Source: Hepatocystis sp. ex Piliocolobus tephrosceles
Taxonomy: Eukaryota > Apicomplexa > Aconoidasida > Haemosporida > Plasmodiidae
Assembly (NCBI GenBank): GCA_902459845.2
Contig: CABPSV020000290.1
Span: forward strand, 1-19,943
Length of the DNA: 19,943 nt
Reading direction: 5' to 3'
The notes under the pieces were generated by a model. The model was not told the DNA's origin, did not search any database, and worked only from the letters and a program-made list of their open reading frames with translations. Within the stretch, counting starts at the first letter, position 1; every line of letters starts with the position of its first letter. The position numbers were made by a program, and so were the translations under genes. Below, in pieces: positions 1 through 8,660 of this stretch.

Positions 1-2
1 AT

Positions 3-2081
3 GAAGGAGAAAATAAAACTAGCTTTTTAGAAAATGATGATATAGAATATTCGGATGAATTTGAAGAGGAGGATGATGATAATAATAATTATGAGAATTA
101 TGATGGAGTTAGCTTTTTAGAACAAAATGATTCAGAATATTTGGATGAATCAGAAGATGAAGAAGATGATGAAGATGATGATAATATATCTAGCTTTTTA
201 GAAAATCATGATATGGAAAATTGGAATGAATTCGAATCAGAGGAACAAGATGAAGCTAAAGAATATGCAGCTAGCTTTTTAGAATTGGACAAGACATATG
301 ATTCTGACGATATGGATGACTCGGATGATTTTGAAGACGAAAATGATGAACATAATAATAACAATCAATATAGTATGTTAGAAGAGAATTTTTTTATGAA
401 TAATGATAACGATGATATTGGTGACAGTATGTTTAACAATACTGATAATTTTATTACTGGTGATGAATCATTAGCCGATGACAAATTAACCACTAATGAA
501 GAATCAACAACTAATGAAAAATCAATAGTTGATGATAACTCTAATGGTAATATAAATAATACTACTGATATTGATGGAAATAATGATAATAATAGCTTTT
601 TAGAAACATATAATGATGACTATATTAATTATAATTTAAATGATTCATCTGTATATAATTTTGATGATGAAGACATGTATGATCAAGAAATCTTTTTAGA
701 ACAAAATTCTTATATGAACATGTATGATGAAGAGAATGAAAAAGACAATGACTATGATGATGACGACAGTGATGATAATATAAATGAATATAGCTTTTTA
801 GAAGATTCTTCTGATGCATACTTAAGTAAACAAAATAGACAAAATAAACAAAATATACAAAAAAAACGAGAAATTTTATTTGATAATTATCATATGGACC
901 AGTTAAGCCAAACTGATGATTTATATTCGTTTATACAAAATGACATGCAATCCATTGATAATTTAATGGAAGAAGACAATAATGAAAATATAGATACGTT
1001 AAAAACACAAAAAAATAATAAATCAGAAAAAAATAAAATGTTAACGACCGATTTAACTGAATTTGATGATACCAATTTCGGTAATGAAAATTTAAATATA
1101 TTAAATAATAATTTGGAAAATAAGAAAACATCATTTAGATCAACTAAGAAAACAAAAATTGCAAACAAAAACAACAAAAACAACAAAAACAACAAAAACA
1201 ACACAAACAACAACAGCAACAACAAAGCTGATGATGATATTTTAATGGAAGACGAAGAAAAAGAAGAAGAAGAAGAAGAAGAAGCAGCAGCAGCAGAAGC
1301 AGAAGAAGCAGAAAATGAAGGATTTAACGAAAATGAAAAAGAAAAACTTACCGAAAACGAACAGAAATTATTAAAAATTATGAAAGCAGATTATGATAAA
1401 AAAAAAAGAGCTAATAATGAATTAACAGCAAAAGAAAATGGAAATTTATTAGAAAAAATAAATATAAATAATAATGAGAGAAATCATAATCTAACAGAAA
1501 ATAATCTAACGGAAAATAATCTAACGGAAAATAAAGAAGAAACGATAGAACAGTTAATAAATGACAATTCAACTGAAGAACCAGAAATTAATGATAATAT
1601 TTTGATGAATACAGACAATACTATTTATAATGCCACATTCGTTCCACAACATAAAAAAGAGCGTAGTGTAGCACCACATGATCACTATAATACTACAAAT
1701 AACAGAAATGAAAATGACATACAAGACACAGAAACAAATGGTAATAAAAAAAATAAATAAAAAGGGTGTACAAACTAAGTGAACATAACACAAATATATA
1801 TAGCTATATTAATCTTTTTTTTTTTATGCACCTATTTGAATATAATTAGAAATGGAAAAATAAATTATATATGTATGTACATATTTTTTTTTTTTTTTTT
1901 TTTTTTTATAGAGCAAACTGTAACAGCTGAAGAATTAATCAAATTAAAAGGAAATGAATGTAATTTGCATAAACCAAAAGAATATTAAGCACATTAAATA
2001 AATAGAAAAAAAGAAAATTATCTTATATATGAATGTTCCGTTTTATTATGTATAAGTGTTGTATATGTCTTCACTATATGT

Positions 2082-2117
<36 letters not shown>

Positions 2118-2556
2118 AAAAAAAATTAATGGGGAGAAAAGCAAAACTCTATACCGTTACTACCTTTATATCGATTTTACAACTTTTTTTCACTTCTTTA
2201 CCCAATGTTATACTTTTATTTTTTTATTTCTTTATTTTAAATTATATTTGTCGCACTTTTTTTTATAATTTTCTTGTACTAATTTAATTGCTTATATTTT
2301 TTTTTTTTTTTTTTTTTTTTTAACGCAGCACATCCTGTTATTCTTCAAATGGAAGAAGATGATTCTGGTAAGAATATATTTTTTACAGTCTTATAGTTCC
2401 ATCTTCTAATTAAATTTACTTAATTTATAATGTATTTTTTTTTTTTTTTTCTTTTTTAAACTTTCAGATAAAGACGGAAACAAATCAAGCGGGTTCACAA
2501 CATTTTTAAATTCGTTATCAATTATCCTTATTACGTTCGTGTTATTATTAATTTAA
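3..2556 (+). CDS. rama: Acidic repeat protein with C-terminal GPI-type tail, probable RAMA (5' partial, spliced)
   Basis: The reading frame is open from base 3, so the true start lies upstream and the ATG at 141 is internal. Exons are 3-1740, 1912-1959, 2329-2367 and 2468-2556, and every intron splits a codon after its first base. The large exon is very Asp/Glu/Asn-rich, with recurring Ser-Phe-Leu-Glu motifs (bases 21-803), a Lys-Asn run (about 1159-1220), an acidic Glu/Ala run (about 1253-1315) and three Leu-Thr-Glu-Asn-Asn-type repeats (about 1488-1533). The last exon encodes a small-residue stretch (NKSSG) and then a hydrophobic tail ending ITFVLLLI, the layout of a GPI-anchor signal. The tail, the acidic repeats and the AAA ATPase gene next door fit RAMA, a GPI-anchored rhoptry protein of merozoites. 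The gene order is recalled from P. falciparum chromosome 7 and was not checked. Another GPI-anchored merozoite protein is possible. The coding call and splicing are firm; the name is moderate. Confidence 0.65.
21..803 (+). repeat. Degenerate SFLE-anchored repeat in the rama exon
   Basis: The 12-base core agctttttagaa (Ser-Phe-Leu-Glu) recurs at 21, 111, 192, 273, 594 and 792. Variants are Ile-Phe-Leu-Glu at 690 and Ser-Met-Leu-Glu at 372. Spacing is 81 to 102 bases for most neighbouring copies, all multiples of three, with a wider and more diverged gap between 273 and 594. Between cores the sequence is acidic and poorly conserved. The core is kept at nucleotide level while the linkers drift. 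Confidence 0.85.
1741..1911 (+). other. Intron 1 of rama-like gene
   Basis: The donor GTAATA follows ...aaacaaatg, and the acceptor TATAG follows a run of more than 20 T. Length is 171 bases, phase 1. Splicing joins g1740 to ag1912-1913 to make a Glu codon and reads on as QTVTAEELIKLKGNE. If the intron is kept, translation stops at 1758-1760 and the hydrophobic tail is lost. Confidence 0.8.
1960..2328 (+). other. Intron 2 of rama-like gene
   Basis: Donor GTAATT; acceptor ACGCAG after a T tract of about 25 bases. Length is 369 bases, phase 1. It contains a (TA)n run near 2086-2114. Splicing gives a Ser codon and then HPVILQMEEDDS. Without splicing the frame stops at 1986-1988. Confidence 0.75.
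2368..2467 (+). other. Intron 3 of rama-like gene
   Basis: Donor GTAAGA and acceptor TTTCAG after a T/C tract; 100 bases, phase 1. Splicing gives an Asp codon and leads into the final exon with the hydrophobic tail. Of the three introns this has the best splice-site match. Confidence 0.85.
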
Positions 2557-2780
2557 GAAATAAAATATTTAATATTTAAGTAGGAAGAAAAAAAGAAAAT
2601 TAAGGATTATACACTTAACTCATTTGTTAATACCTATAATAAATACGTTATAGCTATTTGTATATATATATATATATATATATACCTTAACAATTTAATA
2701 CATTTTTAGTTTTTTTTTTTTAATTTTTTTATTCGGATATTACATTTTAGAATATTAAAAGTTTCCGATTTTTTGTTCCA

Positions 2781-2871
2781 TTTGTTTGCTCCGTTTATTT
2801 ATTCCGTTTATTTATTCCGTTTATTTGCTCTGCTTATTTGCTCCGCTTATTTGCTCTGCTTATTTGTTACC
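2781..2871 (+). repeat. 13-bp minisatellite, 7 units
   Basis: Seven tandem 13-base units of the form tttatttgctccg, with variants such as tttatttattccg and cttatttgctctg. The Cs and Gs sit at fixed unit positions, which sets the array apart from the surrounding A/T-only DNA. It lies about 225 bases past the stop of the rama-like gene, so it may be in the 3' UTR. Confidence 0.85.
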
Positions 2872-3251
2872 GTTTTTTAGTTCCAATTGTAGCTATTTTT
2901 TTATTTTTTATATTTTATTTTATTTTTTTTTTTTTTGTCACCCATTTTAACCATTTATATTTTGGTTTTTTTCATTTATTGTCTGTTTTTTTCGATTTGT
3001 ACTTTACCTATATAACACTAATTATATTTTTACTTATTTTTCATTTCTCATTGTACATTGATATTTTTCAAAAAAAACAACGCAATTACTTATACCACAT
3101 TAGCGTTTAAGTAATAAATTTTAAATGAATATTCTAATTCCGAGTCCTAATATATACATATATATATTTTACCTGCATAACAATGATATGACAATCGTTT
3201 ATAATTTTTTTAAACACAAACATGTCTTTTAGCAGATATTAAATTATTACA

Positions 3252-3260
3252 AATTAAAAA

Positions 3261-3295
<35 letters not shown>

Positions 3296-3327
3296 AAAAA
3301 AATTAAAAAAAAAAATTTAAAAAATTA

Positions 3328-3374
<47 letters not shown>
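3252..3374 (+). repeat. Poly-A-rich block
   Basis: Nearly pure A with a few T and one G. It includes pure runs of 31 A (3263-3293) and 42 A (3333-3374). Confidence 0.95.
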
Positions 3375-3377
<3 letters not shown>

Positions 3378-3500
3378 CTAGCATTTATTTGCTCACCATA
3401 ATACGTTACCAAAGGATAGCTAAAATGAAACAACATAAATTACAATAAAACAAAATTTATAGTTTCTATAAAAATGTTGTTATATATATGTATATATATA

Positions 3501-3533
<33 letters not shown>

Positions 3534-3534
3534 G

Positions 3535-3567
<33 letters not shown>

Positions 3568-3582
3568 TAACTTTTTAAAAAA

Positions 3583-3658
3583 AACAGTGGTAATAATGTA
3601 CTAGACCAGTTGGTAACGCATTTACATACCAAGCCATGAGAACTGCAGAACTACTGTT
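3583..3658. ncRNA. Candidate structured noncoding RNA
   Basis: This is an island of ordinary base composition between a T run and a 41-base A run. AACAGTGG (3583-3590) can pair with CTACTGTT (3651-3658) in 8 pairs including one G-T, closing 76 nt. Inside, TTGGTA (3610-3615) pairs with TACCAA (3627-3632). A perfect 12-base palindrome overlaps the right end (3656-3667). The sequence TAGACCAGTTGG at 3602-3613 resembles a tRNA A box, but no B box was found. No RNA family was recognised. The strand is undecided. Confidence 0.2.
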
Positions 3659-3697
3659 ACATGTAACATTTGAATACATTTCTAATAACAGGGATAT

Positions 3698-3701
<4 letters not shown>

Positions 3702-3742
<41 letters not shown>
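3702..3742 (+). repeat. Poly-A run, 41 bases
   Basis: An uninterrupted run of 41 A between the foldable island and an A/T-rich stretch. Confidence 0.95.
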
Positions 3743-3746
<4 letters not shown>

Positions 3747-4183
3747 TAGTTATTTTATTTTTACAATTTTTTAATTTAAAAATAATTATTTAATTTGTTT
3801 TAATTTTTTAGTTTGCTTCAAGTTTTAATTTGCTTTAAGTTTTAATTTTTAATTTTTAATTTTTTTTTATTGCTCAGTCATCCTATTTTAAAAAAAAAGG
3901 ATAAAATAAATAAAAAATTTGAAGCTCGTGTTTAGCAGTATTAATAGGGATAATAAAACACAAATAATATATAAACTTGTAAACCATAGCTACAAATTCG
4001 TATATATACATATATATAAAGTAGATACATAAATATATATATATATATATAAGCATATACGTACATTCTCAAATTTGTTAGAAAATCACGCTTTTTTATC
4101 AAATCATGTATGACCAATAAAAGTAAAAAAAAAAAGTTAAATAACATTCGTGATTTAATTACATTTTGAAGCTTTTAAATTTT

Positions 4184-4271
4184 ATTTTTATCACATTTTT
4201 ATCATATTTTTACCACATTTTTATCATATTTTTACCACATTCTTTTATCTTATTTTTATCATATTTTTAAC
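4184..4271 (+). repeat. 11-bp repeat, about 7 units
   Basis: Units atttttatcac and atttttatcat alternate with atttttaccac. The first five units are exactly 11 bases, and later ones have small length changes. It is noncoding and lies before a 26-base A run. Confidence 0.75.
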
Positions 4272-4656
4272 AAGAAAAAAAAAAAAAAAAAAAAAAAAGT
4301 ACCTTCTTTGACAAAAATGTATGTATACATTTTGTATTAGTTACCTCATACAAGTTATGTGCTAGTTGTGTAGGTACGCTTTTTTGTATATGTATAGAAA
4401 ATCCATTTACCATTATAAAACAATTTCTTTTTTTTTTTTTGTTTCCCATTCATTTATTTATTGCATAAAGCGATAAACTGTTTACTTTATATGTTATTAT
4501 TTAAATTTATAAGTTAACATTTTCAAAAGTGGACAAAAAAAAAAAAAAAATATGTTTTTTATTAATAAACTGAATCTGTATTACGTCAAAACGATTAACA
4601 TAATTCATAAACTGCTGCAAGAAGATTATATAAACATGTTATATAAAAATTATTAA

Positions 4657-4740
4657 TATACATATATAAATATACATATATAAATATACATATATAAATA
4701 TACATATATAAATATACATATATAAATATACATATATAAA
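4657..4740 (+). repeat. 14-bp minisatellite, 6 units
   Basis: Six identical copies of tatacatatataaa, running straight into a (TA)n tract (4741-4759). The perfect identity points to recent expansion or active homogenisation. It lies about 200 bases upstream of the ATAD3 start. Confidence 0.9.
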
Positions 4741-4864
4741 TATATATATATATATATATGTACAGTACTACAGTGCTTGGTTCGTTTTGGATTATATTGC
4801 ACATATAAGACGCAATCAATATACCCAAAAAAAGAAAAAAAGTTTAACAACGTAGAAGTAAGAA

Positions 4865-4865
<1 letters not shown>

Positions 4866-4915
<50 letters not shown>

Positions 4916-4946
4916 ATAAAATTTAATGAGGAATATAACAAAATGA
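4866..4946 (+). promoter_or_regulatory. ATAD3 proximal leader: 48-base poly-A and a start-overlapping uORF
   Basis: A pure run of 48 A (4866-4913) ends 29 bases before the coding start. Such poly(dA:dT) tracts are common near Plasmodium core promoters and disfavour nucleosomes, so a regulatory role is an inference. A six-codon uORF (Met-Arg-Asn-Ile-Thr-Lys) begins at ATG 4926. Its stop TGA (4944-4946) overlaps the main ATG (4943-4945) in the sequence ATGA. Confidence 0.5.
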
Positions 4947-6880
4947 ATTTTCCTAATTTTTCAAAAAAAATGGGTGTTATGCCACCTACGAGTAATGTTA
5001 GCCCTTCTGTAGTTGATGATAAAGGAAGTGGGCAAATCACAGGCAATTTTGATCCTACCGCTTTAGAAAGAGGTGCCAAAGCTTTAAAAGAATTAGATCA
5101 ATCTTCTAATTCAAAAAAAGCATTCGAATTAATAAAACTACAAGAGTTAACGAAACAGAAAGAGTATGAAAAACAAATGGAAGAATTGGCATTACAAAAA
5201 GCTCACTATCTTAGTCAAAGAACCAGGATAGATAATGAAGAAAGAAGAAAAACTATTAACTACCAACAAGAGCAAGAAAGATTAACAGCAGAATATAAAA
5301 CAAAATTAGAAGCAGAAGCATATCAAAAAAAATTGCTTGATCAACAAAGACAAAACGAAGAATGGTTACGAAATCAACATGAACAATATCTGAGACAGGA
5401 GAATATTCGTAAACGAAATGAATTAGAACTTATGAATATAAAATTAAAACAAGTAAGAGAAGAAAAAGCTTTAGAAAGAGAGAATATGAAAGCTAAGATC
5501 CATGAAGAAAATAAAGGTTTAATAGAAAGAGAAAGAAAAAATTTAGACATACATATAAAAACATTAAAAACAAGAGCAGATGAAGAAAGAAAAACAAAAT
5601 TAGAGAGTATAAATAAATATTTTGAACAATTTAATAATTCATTATTCTTATTTTTAAATGATAAAGAAAAATTGTATAGATTTTCATTAGTAGTTACATT
5701 AACAGCTGTTGGTATATATACAACAAAACATAGTACTAGATTAATTCGATCTTATATTGAAACAAAAATAGGTAAACCAAAATTAATTAGAGAAACGTCT
5801 TTATGGCATATAAACAAATTTTTTGATTTTTTTAATATAAAAAAAAATTATACTATTTTAAAACAAATTGCAACAGGTACATATAAAACTAATAAAAATA
5901 AAAACATATTTGATGAAATAGTTTTGTCAGAAGATTTAAAAGAAAAACTAACATGGTCTATTAATAGTTTAAAAAATGCAAAGCAATATAATTTATATTT
6001 AAAAAATATTTTATTACATGGTCCACCAGGAACAGGAAAAACATTATTTGCTAAAACTTTATCTTATTTTAGTAACATAGATTATATTATAATAAATGGA
6101 GGTGATGTTAGTGCTTTGGGTATTTATGCACCTATCGAATTAAATAAAATATTCGAATTTTTAAAAAAAAGAAAAAAAAAAAAATGTATAATTTTTATTG
6201 ATGAAGCAGAAGCATTTTTAAGAAAAGGAAGAAATGAATCTTCTAATCATTTTTCTGAAAATTTAAGAAATGCATTAGCTACTTTCTTATATCATACTGG
6301 AACAGAATCAAAAAATTTCTCAATTATATTAGCAACTAATTGTAAAAATATTTTAGATACAGCTGTTTTGGATAGAGTAGATGAACAATATAATTTTGAT
6401 TTACCTCAAGTAAATGAAATCAAAAAAATTCTTACTATCTATTTTAATAAATATGTTTATCCCTTAAAAAAATATAATATTAATATACAATCATGTATTG
6501 ATAATATGTATTTAGAAGAATTAGCTGAAAAACTACATGGATTATCAGGTAGACAAATATCTAAGCTTTGTTTAAATATTCAAAACTGTGTTTTTGGTAG
6601 TAATTCAAAAGTTATTTCAAAAGAATTTATTGATTTGATAGTTACTTGGCATTTGAGCAATTCAATGGAATTTAAAAAAAATGAAAATGATTCGAAACAA
6701 AGTCTTACTACAACATATAAAGACAAACAAAAAACACCAAAATTAACAAATACTTTTACGTCTTCCGATACTACATCAATTAATAAACCCAATATAAAGA
6801 TAGACACAACTGTAAATGTTGATAAACAAAGTAATCATTTGAATTACTCCAACAGTGGTCACGCTTATGTAAAGGCATAA
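4943..6880 (+). CDS. ATAD3-type mitochondrial AAA+ ATPase
   Basis: A 645-residue single-exon protein with the full ATAD3 plan. The N-terminus carries the family signature FDPTALERGAKALKELD (36-52), then a long charged coiled coil (about 60-235). A hydrophobic segment near 245-260 is followed by the ATAD3-like motif GKPKLIRETS. The AAA+ core has Walker A GPPGTGKT (360-367), Walker B IIFIDE (416-421), sensor 1 Asn466, a candidate arginine finger Arg478 in LDRVDE, and sensor 2 GR at 536-537. All catalytic positions are intact. In animals and plants ATAD3 spans the inner mitochondrial membrane and supports nucleoid and membrane organisation; the same place is inferred here. Oddities are a Lys-rich insertion just before Walker B (about 406-414) and an Asn/Ser/Thr-rich tail after about 570. 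The start is chosen because it opens the family N-terminus and follows AAAA. Family call is very strong; cellular role is inferred. Confidence 0.95.
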   Translation: MNFPNFSKKMGVMPPTSNVSPSVVDDKGSGQITGNFDPTALERGAKALKELDQSSNSKKAFELIKLQELTKQKEYEKQMEELALQKAHYLSQRTRIDNEERRKTINYQQEQERLTAEYKTKLEAEAYQKKLLDQQRQNEEWLRNQHEQYLRQENIRKRNELELMNIKLKQVREEKALERENMKAKIHEENKGLIERERKNLDIHIKTLKTRADEERKTKLESINKYFEQFNNSLFLFLNDKEKLYRFSLVVTLTAVGIYTTKHSTRLIRSYIETKIGKPKLIRETSLWHINKFFDFFNIKKNYTILKQIATGTYKTNKNKNIFDEIVLSEDLKEKLTWSINSLKNAKQYNLYLKNILLHGPPGTGKTLFAKTLSYFSNIDYIIINGGDVSALGIYAPIELNKIFEFLKKRKKKKCIIFIDEAEAFLRKGRNESSNHFSENLRNALATFLYHTGTESKNFSIILATNCKNILDTAVLDRVDEQYNFDLPQVNEIKKILTIYFNKYVYPLKKYNINIQSCIDNMYLEELAEKLHGLSGRQISKLCLNIQNCVFGSNSKVISKEFIDLIVTWHLSNSMEFKKNENDSKQSLTTTYKDKQKTPKLTNTFTSSDTTSINKPNIKIDTTVNVDKQSNHLNYSNSGHAYVKA

Positions 6881-6890
6881 AAAAAAAAAA

Positions 6891-6902
6891 AATAAAATAA
6901 AA

Positions 6903-6933
<31 letters not shown>

Positions 6934-7014
6934 AAACAAATAAATAAATAAAAACAGATAAAAACAAATAAACAAATAAACAAATAAACAAATAAACAAA
7001 TAAACAAATAAATA
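6891..7014 (+). repeat. Tetranucleotide run (AAAT/AAAC)n
   Basis: Starting ten bases after the ATAD3 stop codon, about 30 tetranucleotides run as AAAT, then AAAT alternating with AAAC. It is probably in the 3' UTR. Confidence 0.9.
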
Positions 7015-7500
7015 AGTTTCAGTTAGTACAACTTTCACATCTTTGGTATATTTGCTATCACACCATTTTGCTAAGTGTTCAAATCAGTTAGCAATTTATA
7101 TCATTTTTTTGTTTAATCTATTTTTGTCAGATAATGTTTAACTTTGTTTTTTTATTTTTTTTATTTTTATTTTTTTTATTTTTTTTTATCTTTATTATTT
7201 TTTTTTACCTTTGTTATTTTTTTTTACCTTTTCATGCAAGAATAAATAATAATATTAAAAATAAAACTTCGTTTGTTTATTAAATTAAAAACGCATAGTG
7301 TGGCTGTGTATGTATATTGTACACATGTCGACTATTTATTCGTCAACATTATAAAAATACTATACGTGTAAATACTAATATCATAGAAAGAATAAACCTA
7401 AGTGAATTTGACTATATTCGTTTTTGTAACTGGATAAATTATATACTTATTTGGTTAATTTTTTTTTTTTTTTTTTTTTTATAAAAAACTGACTGTAAAT

Positions 7501-7593
7501 TTTTTAATTTTTAATTTTAATTTTTAATTTTAATTTTTAATTTTAATTTTTAATTTTAATTTTTAATTTTAATTTTTAATTTTAATTAATTAA
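7501..7593 (+). repeat. 13-bp A/T repeat, 6 units
   Basis: After a 7-base partial unit come six perfect copies of tttttaattttaa (7508-7585). The block ends in TTAATTAA. It has no C or G. Confidence 0.9.
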
Positions 7594-7689
7594 AACAATA
7601 ATATTTTCAAAATGGTTATTGTAAAAATATATACACATGTACATTAGCCTTTATATAACTAAGAAGCCATACAGTTAGAAAAAAAATAT

Positions 7690-7860
7690 GTAAGTGTAAA
7701 TGTAAGTGTAAATGTAAGTCTAAATGTAAGTGTAAATGTAAGTGTAAATGTAAGTGTAAATGTAAGTGTAAATGTAAGTGTAAATGTAACTGTAAACGTA
7801 AGTGTAAATGTAACTGTAAACGTAAGTGTAAATGTAAGTGTAAATGTAAGTGTAAATGTA
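7690..7860 (+). repeat. 12-bp array with GTAAGT in most units, about 14 units
   Basis: Tandem gtaagtgtaaat units. Variants include gtaagtctaaat and two gtaactgtaaac units that sit in register 24 bases apart. The unit length is a multiple of three, so the array is open in several frames. On the minus strand it reads as alternating Thr-Phe and Thr-Leu, which looks coding but is not. Confidence 0.9.
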
Positions 7861-8079
7861 TATATATTTACATATTTTTTTTTAAAAAAAAAAAAAAAGA
7901 AAAAATAGCATAATGTACATTTAATACCCATTTTATACTGACGTTTCAAAGAATTACATTTTACATGGTACTTTGTTAATACAGTAATTTTTTTTTTTTT
8001 TTCTTTTTCTTTAATGTTAATAAGTATTAAAAAAAAAAACTGCTGGATTTGTTTTAAATTTTTGTAGCCTAGTAAAAAA

Positions 8080-8105
8080 TATACGTATGTATATACATAC
8101 GTATA
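8080..8105. repeat. Perfect 26-base palindrome
   Basis: The half-site TATACGTATGTAT is followed by its exact inverse complement, with no spacer. A second perfect palindrome of 16 bases, ATACATACGTATGTAT, lies at 8178-8193 and shares the ATACGTATGTAT core. Both sit in a TA/CA-rich stretch, where palindromes arise easily. Confidence 0.9.
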
Positions 8106-8333
8106 AACACATATGGTAAATTTAAGAATATAACTAAAGGTATAAATAAACATACGTATATACACGCACGCATACAAATACATACGTATGTATGTACATA
8201 TCTATTAACGTGTATGTAAAAAAAAAAAAAAGCGTTGTAAAACGTTGTGCTTAAGTTAAATTTTTTCCAAGTAAAAATATTTTTTAATCTATTTTTTTTT
8301 TTTTTTTTTTTTCAAAATATTATTCATAGTTTC

Positions 8334-8335
<2 letters not shown>

Positions 8336-8378
<43 letters not shown>
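8336..8378. repeat. (TA)n tract
   Basis: A pure TA dinucleotide run of about 43 bases, typical of Plasmodium intergenic DNA. Confidence 0.95.
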
Positions 8379-8383
<5 letters not shown>

Positions 8384-8660
8384 TTTATTGCTTATACTCT
8401 TCACGCAAAATGTTGCCTGAGCTTTTTAATCAAAAATACAAAACATTTACTATAGTAAACTTCGTACTATTTTATACTATATATAGTGTGCTAAAAATTA
8501 ACAAAAATAAATTAATAAAGTATTTTTTTTTTTTTTTTTTTTAACGTTATTAATTCTTTGTTGTTTCTCTCATTGGACTCATTCAGTCATATACTACTCT
8601 TTTAGTTCGTTCGTTAGCTAGTTCGTTAATTAGTTTCTTATTTTGTCATTTTGTCATTTT

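Larger units (their letters stand above)
2557..4942. other. Intergenic region between rama-like gene and ATAD3 gene
   Basis: This is about 2.4 kb without a supported gene. It holds the 3' flank of the upstream gene and the promoter and leader of the ATAD3 gene. Contents are a 13-bp minisatellite, poly-A blocks, a CATA run near 3502-3531, a foldable segment at 3583-3658, an 11-bp repeat, a 14-bp repeat and a 48-base poly-A tract just before the coding start. Short ORFs here are low-complexity artefacts. Confidence 0.8.

Noticed and set aside
625..1225. Minus-strand frames opposite the rama-like exon
   Set aside because: They are complementary-strand shadows of the acidic Asp/Asn codons, giving His/Ile/Val/Leu-rich translations.
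1779..1988. Separate 69-residue ORF on the + strand
   Set aside because: Only its last part is coding-like, and that part is exon 2 of the spliced upstream gene. The rest is intron.
2033..2287. Small + strand frames between exons 2 and 3
   Set aside because: They lie in intron 2 and consist of (TA)n and poly-T translation.
3600..3660. tRNA gene suggested by an A-box-like TAGACCAGTTGG
   Set aside because: No B box (GGTTCGAATCC-like), no proper anticodon arm and no cloverleaf. Kept only as a generic structured-RNA candidate.
7659..8183. 174-residue minus-strand frame with alternating Thr-Phe/Thr-Leu
   Set aside because: It is the translation of the 12-base tandem array and adjoining A/T runs. 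It has no complex sequence or domain.
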